Shown here piece after piece: positions 17,906-27,318 of a stretch of DNA of 64,000 bases. A program made the translations under genes and the position numbers. The notes beneath the pieces are model-generated. The model was not told where the DNA came from. It worked only from the letters and a program-made list of their open reading frames with translations, and did not search any database. This DNA comes from DAOTYH01 sp034435015 (GTDB lineage: Bacteria; Chloroflexota; Anaerolineae; Aggregatilineales; UBA3940), in assembly GCA_034435015.1 (NCBI GenBank), contig DAOTYH010000045.1:62001-126000 (forward strand). Direction: 5' to 3'. Within the stretch, counting starts at the first letter, position 1, and each line of letters opens with the position of its first letter.

Positions 17906-19313
17906 TGGATTGGCGCTCCTTCCAGCGGGCTTGGAATGTCTTGCGGTTGAATGGCGGAAAGAAGCGGTAACGTGTCCAAGCACTCAGGGGACCTGGCAGT
18001 TGCCCTTTGAACCAGCCGCCGCCGGTCAGGCGTGTAAACAGGGCGCCCAGACGTTCTGCCAGTTGGAAACGCCCTGGCGAACCGGCCATGAACGCATAGG
18101 CTTTCATGCCAAGGGTAACCCAAACAGGGGAGCGGCCTTGCCGAACCGTTTCGCGGCGAAGACGCAGTAGAAGTGTAGGAAAGTCAATCCGCACGGGGCA
18201 GACATCCTGACAGGCGCCGCACAGCGTGCTGGCATGAGGAAGCTCTGCAAAGGCCGGTATCCCGCCCAGAATGGGTGAGATCACTGAGCCAACCGGCCCC
18301 GGGTAAACACTGCCGTATGCATGCCCTCCAATGTTCCGATAGACCGGGCAGACGTTCAGGCAGGCTCCACAGCGAATACAGTATAGAATCTCGGCCATCT
18401 CGCCTGCCAAGGCTCGTGTGCGCCCGTTATCTACAATTACAATATGCAGCTCCTCCGGGCCGTGTGGCTCATTGGCACGGCGGGGGCCTGTGATCAGGGA
18501 AGTGTAGACCGTCAGCTTCTGGCCGGTCGCACTACGGGCTAGGAGCTGTAACATGACAGAGAGGTCGCTTAAGGTAGGAACAATCCGTTCCAGACCCATC
18601 AGTGCCACATGTACGCGCGGTAGCGAGGTGATCATCCGCCCGTTGCCTTCGTTAGTGGCGAGGCAGATCGTTCCAGTCTCGGCCACAGCGAAGTTACAGC
18701 CGCTGATGCCCATATCGGCGCTCAGGTAGACTTCACGCAATTTCTCCCGCGCGATGCTATTTAACTCACTGATGACGTCGGTGTAAGGCACGCCAAGTTT
18801 GCTGGCGAAGACTTTCCCTACCTCTTGACGGGTCAGGTGGAGCACAGGCACAATGATGTGCGAAGGGTGTTCACCTGCAAGCTGAGCGATGAACTCGCCC
18901 AGGTCCGTTTCAATCACTTCGAGGCCGGCGCCCTCTAGAGCCTTGTTCAGGCCAATTTCCTCGCTGATCATGCTCTTAGACTTGGCAATGCGCTTGGCGC
19001 CTGTTTTCTGAGCGATGTCGAGGACAATCTGCCGGGCCTCAGCGGCATCGCGTGCCCAGTGCACCTGTCCCCCTAAGGCCTGGACGGCGGCCTCAAATTG
19101 AGTCAGGTATTTGTCTAGGTTAGCAATGGTGTGCGCCCGAATAGCACGGGCCAAGTCGCGGGTTGCCTCTGCGTCAGGCAGGCTTCGTAATGCTGTGAGG
19201 CGCTGATCATAGAAGCGGACGGTAGCACGTCTGACTGCCGCCACCCGTTCGGCGTTCTCAAACGCCTTGGAAACGCGGGCATGAAAGGGCTGTTGTGAAG
19301 TTTGTAGGCTCAT
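17898..19313 (-). CDS. lutB: Iron-sulphur LUD protein, LutB-like
   Basis: 471 aa. The N-terminal two thirds form the LUD domain (SKSMISEEIGLN, ADMGISGCNFAVAETGT, LPRVHVALMGLERIVPT). Two ferredoxin-like Cys motifs follow: CIRCGACLNVCP and CGACQDVCP, each CxxCxxCxxxCP type, for two [4Fe-4S] clusters. This is the LutB architecture and normal length. The start ATG overlaps the lutA stop by 4 nt. It presumably passes electrons within the LutABC complex during lactate oxidation. Confidence 0.92.
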   Translation of the reverse strand: MSLQTSQQPFHARVSKAFENAERVAAVRRATVRFYDQRLTALRSLPDAEATRDLARAIRAHTIANLDKYLTQFEAAVQALGGQVHWARDAAEARQIVLDIAQKTGAKRIAKSKSMISEEIGLNKALEGAGLEVIETDLGEFIAQLAGEHPSHIIVPVLHLTRQEVGKVFASKLGVPYTDVISELNSIAREKLREVYLSADMGISGCNFAVAETGTICLATNEGNGRMITSLPRVHVALMGLERIVPTLSDLSVMLQLLARSATGQKLTVYTSLITGPRRANEPHGPEELHIVIVDNGRTRALAGEMAEILYCIRCGACLNVCPVYRNIGGHAYGSVYPGPVGSVISPILGGIPAFAELPHASTLCGACQDVCPVRIDFPTLLLRLRRETVRQGRSPVWVTLGMKAYAFMAGSPGRFQLAERLGALFTRLTGGGWFKGQLPGPLSAWTRYRFFPPFNRKTFQARWKERQSNG

Positions 19314-20056
19314 GCTTTGAGTCCCTCCGCAAGGAGCTGTGCAATATGCATGGCTTTCATTCGGCTATGGCGCTTGCGCAGGCCTCCCTCAATGTGCATC
19401 AAGCAACTGATGTCGCAACCGACTACCATGTCAGCGCCTGTTTCCTCGAAGGCGTCCAATCGGTCGGCCAACATGGCGCCGCTAATGTCTCCCATTTTGA
19501 CAGCGAACATGCCGCCAAACCCGCAACAGGTGGCAGGTTGACGCTGTTCGAGAACTCTTAGGCCGCGCACCGCCGATAGGAGCGCCCTTGGCTGGCGGTC
19601 AACATGCATTCCGCGCAAAGTATGACAGGAAGGATGATAAACGACGCTGGCCTCATAGTGAGCGCCGAGATCGGTGACGCCCAGATGATCTACAAGGTAC
19701 TGGGTGAACTCGACGACGCGCCCGGCCAGTGCTTGGGCGCGCGGTCCATACTCCGGGTCTCCCTGAAACAGAACCGGGTAGTAGTGGGCGATCATAGAGG
19801 CACATGAACCAGAGGCCATCAGAACCGGCTCATCCGAATCACCAAACAGGTCAATTGTATGGCGGGCCAACACACGCGCCTCATCCCAGTAGCCGGCGTT
19901 GAACCCCGGTTGCCCGCAACAGGTCTGGCCGGATGGGACGCGTACATGCACCCCCTGCTTATTCAGGATGTCAACCGCCGCCTGAGCGACATCTGGGAAG
20001 AGGGTATCGAGCAAACAAGTAATAAACAGGCTTACAGTGCGAGGTGTATCAGGCAT
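19310..20056 (-). CDS. lutA: CCG-domain iron-sulphur oxidoreductase, LutA-like
   Basis: 248 aa with two CCG (DUF224-type) modules: TCCGQPGFN near residue 41 and TCCGFGGMF near residue 177, each followed by the later conserved Cys segments (ASGSCASM and GCDISCLMH). These bind [4Fe-4S]-type clusters. Together with the LutB and LutC neighbours this identifies the lactate oxidation subunit LutA; a glycolate oxidase GlcF-like role is less likely given the gene order. Start ATG with AGAGGT upstream. First gene of lutABC. Confidence 0.92.
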   Translation of the reverse strand: MPDTPRTVSLFITCLLDTLFPDVAQAAVDILNKQGVHVRVPSGQTCCGQPGFNAGYWDEARVLARHTIDLFGDSDEPVLMASGSCASMIAHYYPVLFQGDPEYGPRAQALAGRVVEFTQYLVDHLGVTDLGAHYEASVVYHPSCHTLRGMHVDRQPRALLSAVRGLRVLEQRQPATCCGFGGMFAVKMGDISGAMLADRLDAFEETGADMVVGCDISCLMHIEGGLRKRHSRMKAMHIAQLLAEGLKA

Positions 20057-20131
20057 AGGAAGTACCTCTCTAGAGTCATGAGCCAGGGGCTACCATTCAG
20101 GTATGGCAACCCGTTATATGTACGTAAGTTG

Positions 20132-21352
20132 TCAAGGCATTAGCAACACGTCGCGGATGATTGGCATGGCCCAGTCAATGGTGGGCTTATCAATGATCAG
20201 TGGAGGTGCGAAGCGGATGACATCCCGGTGTGTCTCCTTCGCCAGGATGCCCCTCTTTTGCAACTCCTCGCAGAATCGGCGTCCTCCACCAGCCTCAGGC
20301 TTCAGCACGACACCGTTTAGCAGCCCCTTGCCCCGGACGTGATCTATGTGAGGGCTGTTGATCTCTTGCAGACAGTCGCGGAAGTACTGCCCCATCTGAG
20401 CGGCATTCTCGACCAGGCCTTCCTCAATAATAACCTTCAATGCCGCTCGTGCGACCGCCGCGGCTAGCGGGTTACCGCCAAAGGTAGAGCCGTGATCGCC
20501 GGGCTGAAACACTCCTAGCACTGCCCGCGAGGCTACTACTACAGAAACGGGATATACGCCGCCGCCAAGTGCCTTGCCAAGCACTAGTACATCGGGGCGC
20601 ACATTTTCGTGATCGCAGGCAAATAGTTTGCCAGTGCGGCCTAAGCCAGTCTGGATTTCGTCGGCAATAAACAGGACGTTGTGTTTGTCACACAACTGGC
20701 GGATGCCGCGCAGATAACCGTCCGGGGGGACAACTACGCCTGCCTCGCCTTGAATCGGCTCGATCAGCACAGCGGCAGTGTGGGGGGTAATTGCCTTCTC
20801 GATGGCCTGTGCGTCACCATAAGGCACCATGACAAAGCCCGGCGTGTATGGCCCAAAGCCGTCTCGGTACTGCGGCTCAGACGAGAAAGAGATGATAGTA
20901 GTCGTCCGCCCGTGAAAATTGCCTTCAGCCACGATGATCTCGGCCTGATCGCGGGGAACGCCTTTGACGGTATAGGCCCATTTGCGGGCGGCCTTGATAG
21001 CCGTCTCAACTGCCTCTGCGCCGGTATTCATGGGGAGCGCCATTTCATAGCCAGTCAAGTCGAGCAGTTCTTGGTAGAAGAGAGGGAGCTGGTCGTTGCG
21101 GAAGGCACGTGAGGTTAGCGCTAGACGGCTAGCCTGCTCTGTCAGGGCCTGAATAATGCGGGGGTGGGAATGTCCCTGATTGACTGCCGAGTAGGAACTC
21201 AGGCAGTCCAAGTATCTGTTGCCTTCTACGTCATACAGCCACACACCCTCCCCCCGCGTACAGACAACGTCGAGAGGATGATAATTGTGCGCGCCAAGAG
21301 CCTCCTCGATTTCAATCAGAGCCTTGGCGTTTAGGAGGTTTTTGGCTTCCAT
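20132..21352 (-). CDS. rocD: Ornithine aminotransferase (ornithine--oxo-acid transaminase)
   Basis: 406 aa class III PLP aminotransferase that converts ornithine and 2-oxoglutarate to glutamate semialdehyde and glutamate. Features: [56 protein letters not shown] and the PLP lysine in [10 protein letters not shown]. The [10 protein letters not shown] segment is distinctive for RocD versus N-acetylornithine aminotransferase (ArgD). It is 18 nt after the carbamoyltransferase gene on the same strand, so both probably act on a shared ornithine pool. Confidence 0.9.
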   Translation of the reverse strand: MEAKNLLNAKALIEIEEALGAHNYHPLDVVCTRGEGVWLYDVEGNRYLDCLSSYSAVNQGHSHPRIIQALTEQASRLALTSRAFRNDQLPLFYQELLDLTGYEMALPMNTGAEAVETAIKAARKWAYTVKGVPRDQAEIIVAEGNFHGRTTTIISFSSEPQYRDGFGPYTPGFVMVPYGDAQAIEKAITPHTAAVLIEPIQGEAGVVVPPDGYLRGIRQLCDKHNVLFIADEIQTGLGRTGKLFACDHENVRPDVLVLGKALGGGVYPVSVVVASRAVLGVFQPGDHGSTFGGNPLAAAVARAALKVIIEEGLVENAAQMGQYFRDCLQEINSPHIDHVRGKGLLNGVVLKPEAGGGRRFCEELQKRGILAKETHRDVIRFAPPLIIDKPTIDWAMPIIRDVLLMP

Positions 21353-21370
21353 AGGGGGTTACCTTTACGG

Positions 21371-22294
21371 TTATATCTTGCCTAATAACCAGAGCATCAG
21401 GCCTTTCTGTGCATGCAAGCGGTTCTCGGCCTGATCGAAGATGACAGAATCCGGGTGGTATAGGATGGTTTCGTTAACTTCATAACCCTTATGAGCAGGC
21501 AGGCAATGCATGATCAGCGTACGCCGGCCAGAGAGCTTGACCAGTTCCTCATTGACTTGATAGGGCTTGAACTTAGCGATCCGGCGTTCCTTCTCTTCAG
21601 CATAGGCAGGATTGCTGAAGTGTTCCATGTTAATCCATGTGTCGGTGTAAACTACATCAGCATCCTTCATGGCGCTGACCGGATCGTCTGTCTCTTCATA
21701 CTGGCCGCTGGCCCGTAGAATGGCGAGCTGTTCCTCGTCAATTGCCGGCGGATCAAACTCCAGTACACACAACACAAAGTGTGCGCCAGCATACACGCTT
21801 GCCATCGAGAGCGAGTTGCTGACGTTGTTGGCGATCCCCATATAGACGATCTTGACGCCTTTGGTCGTGCCCAACTTTTCTTTGACTGTCATAAGGTCAG
21901 TAAGAGCCTGTGCCGGGTGATAGCGATCATCACAGCCATTGATGACAGGTACTTCTGATCCTTCGGCCAACGCTACCAGATCACGGTTGTACATCATGCG
22001 CGCCATGATCAAGTCGGCATAGCGCGAAATCACCTTGCCCTCATCGGCTATGTCGGCAATCCCCATCTGGGTGTGTTGGGTTTGAGCAAAGATAGCATGG
22101 CCGCCCAGTTGGGTCATGCCTACCTCGAACGAGAAACGAGTGCGCGTTGAAGTTTTCTGGAAGATCATGGCTAGGGTTTTGCCCTTCAACGCGTCGCTCC
22201 AAGGTTCGGGGTTCTTCTTAATCTCAATGGACTTATCAATGATCAGATTGAACGCCTCAGCAGAGATGTCACGGACGCGTAAAAAATCGGTCAT
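21371..22294 (-). CDS. argF: Ornithine-carbamoyltransferase-family enzyme with atypical substrate loop
   Basis: 307 aa from the ATG at 22294 (AAGGA 7 nt upstream; the in-frame ATG at 22330 is less likely). The carbamoyl-phosphate site is FQKTSTRTRFSF (STRTR at 49-53), with HPAQALTDL and MHCLPAHKGYEV as in ornithine carbamoyltransferases. The loop that in OTCase reads D-x-W-x-S-M-G and grips ornithine reads DTWINMEHF here, so Ser and Gly are replaced. The substrate may be ornithine or a related amine or acyl-ornithine. Next to rocD. A TATAAT at 22368-22373 and a hairpin at 22316-22345 lie in the leader. Family membership is certain; argF is the default name. Confidence 0.8.
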   Translation of the reverse strand: MTDFLRVRDISAEAFNLIIDKSIEIKKNPEPWSDALKGKTLAMIFQKTSTRTRFSFEVGMTQLGGHAIFAQTQHTQMGIADIADEGKVISRYADLIMARMMYNRDLVALAEGSEVPVINGCDDRYHPAQALTDLMTVKEKLGTTKGVKIVYMGIANNVSNSLSMASVYAGAHFVLCVLEFDPPAIDEEQLAILRASGQYEETDDPVSAMKDADVVYTDTWINMEHFSNPAYAEEKERRIAKFKPYQVNEELVKLSGRRTLIMHCLPAHKGYEVNETILYHPDSVIFDQAENRLHAQKGLMLWLLGKI

Positions 22295-22315
22295 AGCGAA
22301 TCCTTTGAGGGCTAC

Positions 22316-22345
22316 GCCAGCCAGTCGCATGTGCTTCTGGCTGGC
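22316..22345 (-). promoter_or_regulatory. Leader hairpin upstream of argF
   Basis: Perfect 9-bp inverted repeat (22316-22324 with 22337-22345), 12-nt loop, 21 nt before the argF start and after a TATAAT at 22368-22373 (minus strand; no good -35 is seen). It would sit in the 5' leader and could affect translation or be a protein-binding site. No uORF rich in Arg codons is seen. Confidence 0.4.
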
Positions 22346-22398
22346 AAGTGTACGTCACATATTCCCTATTATATCCGACGCGGCTGGATTAGGGCGAT

Positions 22399-23685
22399 TC
22401 AGGGAACGATGATCTGGTAGAGTGCTCCTCCGGCGAGATCAAGGATGTAAAGTTCTCCGGCCTCATCTTCCCCAAATGAACTCGGATTGATCCCTGTCTG
22501 CCCCAAAACGGCAGTCTCCCAACTACCATTTGCGGCCTGTGTCGTTCCCCAGAGAGTGCCGGTACAATAGTCACTAAACAGATAAACTCCGTTCAGTGCC
22601 GGGAATTGTTGCCCTCGATAGACATACCCCCCGGTTACCGAGCACCCCGCCGAATGGTCATATTCAGCCACAGGGAGGGTCAGTCCTTCCACGCTGCATG
22701 AACCTCTGCCATAACAGTGGAATCCTTCCATAATCGGCCAGCCATAGTTCTCTCCCCCGTCACTTCCTGCCGGCTGGAAGTTGATCTCCTCGTAAATATT
22801 CTGCCCCACATCGGCAATGTAGAGGTCACCCGTGAGACGGTCAAAAGAGAAACGCCAGGGGTTACGCAACCCCAAAGCCCATATCTCCGGACGTGTACTG
22901 GAAACAACCGCAAAAGGGTTATCCGGTGGTATCGCATACGGCAGTTCGTCTACATTGACCCTCAGCATCTTGCCAAGCAGTGATTGGCGATTTTGGCCAT
23001 TTCCGAATGTATCGCCAGCTCCGCCGCCATCTCCCATTCCAATGTAGAGATAGCCATCCGGCCCAAATACCAGATTGCCCCCATTATGGTTGCGTGCTGG
23101 TTGATCTATGACCAGTACGATCACCTCGCTGTCCGGCTCAGCACGATTAGGGTCAGTGGGCGAAACCGAAAAACGTGAGATAACTGTATTCCCTTGCCGA
23201 TTGGTGTAGTTGACGAAGAAGAAGCCGTTGCTGGCATAGTTGGGATGAAAGGCGAGGCCCAATAGCCCCTGCTCGCTGGCCGACGATCCTACTCGGCTGG
23301 TGATGTTAAGGAAGGGCGGATCGAGCAGGGTGCCATCCCGAAGGATGCGGATCGTACCTCGCTTCTCGACGATGAACAAACGCCCGCTTCCGTCATCGGC
23401 GTTGGCGAGGCCGGTCGGCATAGCAAGGCCCTCAGTGACCAGCATCAACTCAACCCTGAGGGCGGCCAGCTCTGGAGCTGGCTGTGTTATTGTGGGTTCA
23501 GATGATGGATTAGCTTCTTGTGTAGTGGTAGGTATTGCCGCTGTGGACGGTGTGGCACTTGGCATGATAGTGGCTGGCGGAATAGTAACCTGGGTGGGAA
23601 TAGGTTGTGGCTGTGGAGTCCCGCAGGCGCCCAGTAGAGTGGTCATCAAGGCAATCAACAGGACCGGCAATGATTTATAGGACAT
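22399..23685 (-). CDS. PQQ-type glucose/sorbosone dehydrogenase lipoprotein
   Basis: 428 aa. Signal peptide ending in the lipobox LLGAC, then a Pro/Thr/Ser-rich linker (to about residue 75) and a six-bladed propeller of the soluble glucose dehydrogenase (GdhB) family. Visible motifs are LGLAFHPNYASNGFFFV, NHNGGNLVFGPDG (the His of NHNGG is the catalytic base in GdhB), GMGDGG and ALGLRNPWRFSFD. The enzyme would oxidise a sugar or other alcohol outside the membrane using PQQ if the cofactor is available; some members have no known cofactor. A promoter-like sequence lies at 23753-23781. Confidence 0.82.
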   Translation of the reverse strand: MSYKSLPVLLIALMTTLLGACGTPQPQPIPTQVTIPPATIMPSATPSTAAIPTTTQEANPSSEPTITQPAPELAALRVELMLVTEGLAMPTGLANADDGSGRLFIVEKRGTIRILRDGTLLDPPFLNITSRVGSSASEQGLLGLAFHPNYASNGFFFVNYTNRQGNTVISRFSVSPTDPNRAEPDSEVIVLVIDQPARNHNGGNLVFGPDGYLYIGMGDGGGAGDTFGNGQNRQSLLGKMLRVNVDELPYAIPPDNPFAVVSSTRPEIWALGLRNPWRFSFDRLTGDLYIADVGQNIYEEINFQPAGSDGGENYGWPIMEGFHCYGRGSCSVEGLTLPVAEYDHSAGCSVTGGYVYRGQQFPALNGVYLFSDYCTGTLWGTTQAANGSWETAVLGQTGINPSSFGEDEAGELYILDLAGGALYQIIVP

Positions 23686-23752
23686 GCTGTTTGTAACCTT
23701 TTAACGAATCAAGGGTTTGGAAGCCCTATATTGGTGTGGATACGACAGAGTG

Positions 23753-23781
23753 ATCATACAGATTGCAATGACCCAAAACAA
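23753..23781 (-). promoter_or_regulatory. Putative sigma70-type promoter of the sugar dehydrogenase gene
   Basis: Minus strand TTGTTT (23776-23781), 17-nt spacer, TATGAT (23753-23758). The -10 matches consensus at 5 of 6 positions, the -35 only at 3 of 6. The start codon is about 68 nt downstream of the -10. Confidence 0.4.
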
Positions 23782-23911
23782 CGGGGCGGCTGAACAGATA
23801 ATGCTATCTGCACTTATATCCAGATTCGATGCTGGCAGTCATACCAAATGGAATATATACTAGCCAGCAGGCTTCCAAACATCCTGCTGAAGAGATTTTA
23901 GACTCGCCGCT

Positions 23912-26900
23912 ATGACCTTCGAATGGTTTGCTTTTCAAAGTATGCCCTCTATAGCGCCTAGTGTGTCTATAGCAGGGTATCTTGTCACACTGCTCTACGC
24001 TGGGCTGGCTGTGGCTGTCCTGGTTCATGATCGCAAGCACCTGTTGGGATTGTCTCTACGCCGATGGGGGGGATTGGCCGTCCTGCTGGTGATTGCTCCG
24101 TTTTCGGCAGGACTTTTCGCCCTGCGTATCCATCCCGGTACTGGCGGATGGATAGGGCAACTGCTCTTCTCTACTAACTTAATCTTAGCGCCGTTAGGAC
24201 TATTGCCAGTCACTGTGGCGGCCCTTTGGCTAGGACGGGTGCCTGCCTTACTGGTAGGGCTGTCCACTGGGCTGGCGTGGGCCTTATTTGACACAGGACG
24301 CCCAACCCAGCCCTTCGAAATTGCCCTGCTGGCTGTTGCAATGAGCACCTTTCTTAACCAGCGTTATAAGGGCATGATAGGGCGCTGGTTACGTCAGCCG
24401 CTGGTTGCGGCAACGGCGGCGGCATTAGGGGCAGGCTGGCCTCTTGCCTTGATCGGGATTTTTGCTGTCAATTCTGGCGCACTGCTGGCCAGTCTCGAAC
24501 AGACTCTCGCCGCTGTCGTTCCGGTTCTTGTAGCCAACATGGGCGGTGCGCTGGTCGCTGGCGTTCTTCTTCAGATAGTCGTTGCCCGCTGGCCGCACAC
24601 TCACCCTGTGCGAGACAAAGACCTTCAGACGCCGCCATGGGGACTCCATCTCAGATGGCGGGTGCTGTATGCTTCGGCTCCGCTGGTCGTGCTCGCTATT
24701 GTGATCCTGATCGGGGCTGTAGCATGGACCTCTTACCACGTGGCGACCCGGCTGGTAGTTGATCAGATGGCCCGTGACGCCGCCAACGCCGGCAATCAGG
24801 TTCCCTTCTTCATTCAGGTAGGGCGCAGTCTGATACGTAACCTGTCACAGGATAGACGGCTGCTGTCTGCTGAGAGTGAGACCCGGCAGGGATACCTCTC
24901 AGAAGGTTTGAGGGCTGTGCCATTCTTTGAACAGCTCATTTATTTCGACGCTAATCAGCGCCCCATCAACGCCTACCCTCAGACCGACCTTGAGGCTTTG
25001 AACATCACGGCTGAAGAGGCTAGCCGCGTGCTTTTCGCGTTGGAGGGAGGCATCCCCGCTGACGTAGTCACCATCTACACACAAGACTCAGATGAAGCAG
25101 TCGTCATGAGTTTCATTGCCCCAGTCATTCCACCAGGAAGCCAGCGGCCTGTGGGCGCACTCTTAGGGCGCACTGTGCTTGCCACTAACCCTATCCTTGC
25201 GCCGGTCGTGGAGATACTGCGGGCAGGGTTTGTGGGTGCAGGCGAGGGGCTGATCGTGGATGATCAGAACCGTATCTTGTTGTACCCTGCTCATCCTGAG
25301 TTTCAGCAAGAGACATTTGTGCTGGGTACTGCCTCCGAAGTCGGGGGTAGTTCAGGCGCAGGACAAGCCTTTCGCCAGAGCCAGCCTGATGGGACCCGGC
25401 GCCTGATCTATATTCTGCCCATCACAGGCCGCTCGGATTGGTCTGTGGTGGTCATCGTGCCCAATCAAGTTGCTCTTGCCCTCTCGGTGCAGATCGCGTT
25501 TCCTACGCTCCTGTTGTTGATTGTCTTGATAGCCTTAGGTCTGATGATGGTGGTACAGGTAGTACGTCGGATCACAGTGCCCATTGAGGGACTTCTGGAT
25601 GCCGCCGTTCAAATTGCTGAGGGGCAGTTTGACCTTCCGCTTACCATTAACACAGAAGATGAGGTGGGCCGACTTGGACGCGCTTTTGAGCAGATGCGCC
25701 TCAAACTCAAGAAGCGGCTGGGGGAACAGGAGCGCCTGTTGAGTGTGAGCCGGAGTGTCTCCTCGAGCCTTGAACTATTCCGGGCTATGCCTCCTATCCT
25801 GAGCGCCGCCCTCGACGTTACAGACGCTGTTGGTGTGCGTGTTGTATTGCAGGGTACGGCTGAGAGGCCCGTTCAGACTTATGCCGCTGGGAGAGCGGCA
25901 TCTGTAATGGCTGGATTGGACGCCCAACTGCTGAGTCTTGTTGAGCAACAGGGTACAGTGGTCATTAGCCAGCTCTGGCGGGCCGCCGGATCGCTGGATA
26001 TCACAGCCGTCTTGCCGCATATTCAGGCCCTTGTGGCCTTGCCGCTACGCAGTGACACTTCTTTCCATGGCATCCTGTGGCTTGCTTATGAGAGCGAACA
26101 TGTGTTTGAACAGACTGAAATGAACTTCCTCTCCACACTGGCGGGTCAGGCGGCTATTGCAGTAGCCAATGCGCGCCTGTTCGCTGATGCGGAAGAAGGG
26201 CGGCGGCAACTAGAGGCCGTCCTTGAGAGCACTGCTGACGGCATGATCGTTGTAGACAATAAAGGCCGGGTCGTCTTAATGAACCCGGCGGCTGAGAAAC
26301 ACTTCAATATCCGTATCGAGCAGGCAAGGGGGCATGATGCGTCGCAGGTTATTGGTGTGCCGGAATTGGCACGCCTCCTGACCGACCTGAAAGAGCCAGC
26401 CGGCGTAATTGAATTACCGGGCCATCGAGGGGCGACGCTGTTGGCCAATACATCAACCATTGTCAGCCATACTGGGACAATTGCAGGGCGGGTAGCTGTT
26501 TTGCGGGACATCACTGCCTTGAAAGAGCTGGACAACATCAAGACAGTCTTTTTGCGGATGGTGTCACATGATCTGCGTTCACCGCTTACCTACATGCGCG
26601 GCTACCTCTCCATGCTCCCCATCAGCGGTGATCTCAACGAGCGTCAGCGTGAGGCATTAACTAAGATCAACAGCGGGATCGAGCATATTTCGGATATGAC
26701 TGAGCGGTTGACCCACCTCAGCCGCCTTCAGTTTGGTGATGAGGCTGAGCTAGAGTTCTCGCTGGTTGATGTAGAGGAAATGATCCGCGAGGTGTACCTA
26801 GAGTACGCTGATCTCGCTCGGCAAAAAAACATCACCTTGACAGCAGAGGCGGAGCAAGAATTGCCGTTGCTGATGGCTGACGCTATGCTCTATCGTCAGG

Positions 26901-27238
26901 CAATTGCTAATCTGGTCAATAACGCTCTTAAGTATACTCCCGATGGCGGCCAAGTCATGATGCGTGCTGTGAAAGATGGTGAGCACCGGATCAAGGTTTC
27001 TGTTAAGGATAATGGTATTGGTATTCGGGAGGAAGATCAGCCCCGTCTATTTGAGGCTTTCTACCGTGTCCCCCAGCGAGTTGGAGAGCCTCCTCGCCCG
27101 CGCGGAACAGGCTTGGGGCTGGCGCTGGTCAAAGCCATTGCTGAGGCGCATGGCGGTGAGGTGAGTGTCCAGAGCGAGTTTGGTGTAGGGAGCACATTCT
27201 CGATCACATTGCCTGTGCGAGAGCCTGAAGAGATGTGA
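23912..27238 (+). CDS. Multidomain membrane sensor histidine kinase (TM-dCache-HAMP-GAF-PAS-HisKA-HATPase)
   Basis: 1108 aa. Residues about 15-235 hold seven or eight hydrophobic segments, a MASE-like input domain. After another TM (about 250-275) comes an extracytoplasmic Cache-like domain (about 280-525), a TM, HAMP (about 540-600, GRLGRAFEQM), GAF (about 605-760), PAS (about 765-875, ESTADGMIVVDNKGRVVLMNPA), HisKA with the phosphorylatable His in FLRMVSHDLRSPLTYM, and HATPase_c with N (LVNNALKYTPDGG), G1 (DNGIGI) and G2 (GTGLGLALV) boxes. No response regulator is adjacent, so it is an orphan kinase. A 7-bp hairpin (23865-23889) lies in the leader and a terminator-like hairpin follows at 27272-27291. 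Confidence 0.9.
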   Translation: MTFEWFAFQSMPSIAPSVSIAGYLVTLLYAGLAVAVLVHDRKHLLGLSLRRWGGLAVLLVIAPFSAGLFALRIHPGTGGWIGQLLFSTNLILAPLGLLPVTVAALWLGRVPALLVGLSTGLAWALFDTGRPTQPFEIALLAVAMSTFLNQRYKGMIGRWLRQPLVAATAAALGAGWPLALIGIFAVNSGALLASLEQTLAAVVPVLVANMGGALVAGVLLQIVVARWPHTHPVRDKDLQTPPWGLHLRWRVLYASAPLVVLAIVILIGAVAWTSYHVATRLVVDQMARDAANAGNQVPFFIQVGRSLIRNLSQDRRLLSAESETRQGYLSEGLRAVPFFEQLIYFDANQRPINAYPQTDLEALNITAEEASRVLFALEGGIPADVVTIYTQDSDEAVVMSFIAPVIPPGSQRPVGALLGRTVLATNPILAPVVEILRAGFVGAGEGLIVDDQNRILLYPAHPEFQQETFVLGTASEVGGSSGAGQAFRQSQPDGTRRLIYILPITGRSDWSVVVIVPNQVALALSVQIAFPTLLLLIVLIALGLMMVVQVVRRITVPIEGLLDAAVQIAEGQFDLPLTINTEDEVGRLGRAFEQMRLKLKKRLGEQERLLSVSRSVSSSLELFRAMPPILSAALDVTDAVGVRVVLQGTAERPVQTYAAGRAASVMAGLDAQLLSLVEQQGTVVISQLWRAAGSLDITAVLPHIQALVALPLRSDTSFHGILWLAYESEHVFEQTEMNFLSTLAGQAAIAVANARLFADAEEGRRQLEAVLESTADGMIVVDNKGRVVLMNPAAEKHFNIRIEQARGHDASQVIGVPELARLLTDLKEPAGVIELPGHRGATLLANTSTIVSHTGTIAGRVAVLRDITALKELDNIKTVFLRMVSHDLRSPLTYMRGYLSMLPISGDLNERQREALTKINSGIEHISDMTERLTHLSRLQFGDEAELEFSLVDVEEMIREVYLEYADLARQKNITLTAEAEQELPLLMADAMLYRQAIANLVNNALKYTPDGGQVMMRAVKDGEHRIKVSVKDNGIGIREEDQPRLFEAFYRVPQRVGEPPRPRGTGLGLALVKAIAEAHGGEVSVQSEFGVGSTFSITLPVREPEEM

Positions 27239-27271
27239 ACGTATTCCGCCTTGTTGGGGTAAAATCACAGG

Positions 27272-27299
27272 CCGGCGACAAACAGCGCCGGTTTACTGT
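27272..27299 (+). terminator. Hairpin after the histidine kinase gene
   Basis: CCGGCG (27272-27277) pairs with CGCCGG (27286-27291) over an 8-nt loop, followed by TTTACTGTTT. Short but GC-rich with a T-biased tail. It lies in the 80-nt gap before mutL, so mutL may have its own promoter or be partly attenuated. Confidence 0.5.
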
Positions 27300-27318
27300 T
27301 TACAGGAGCCTGCCTCAA

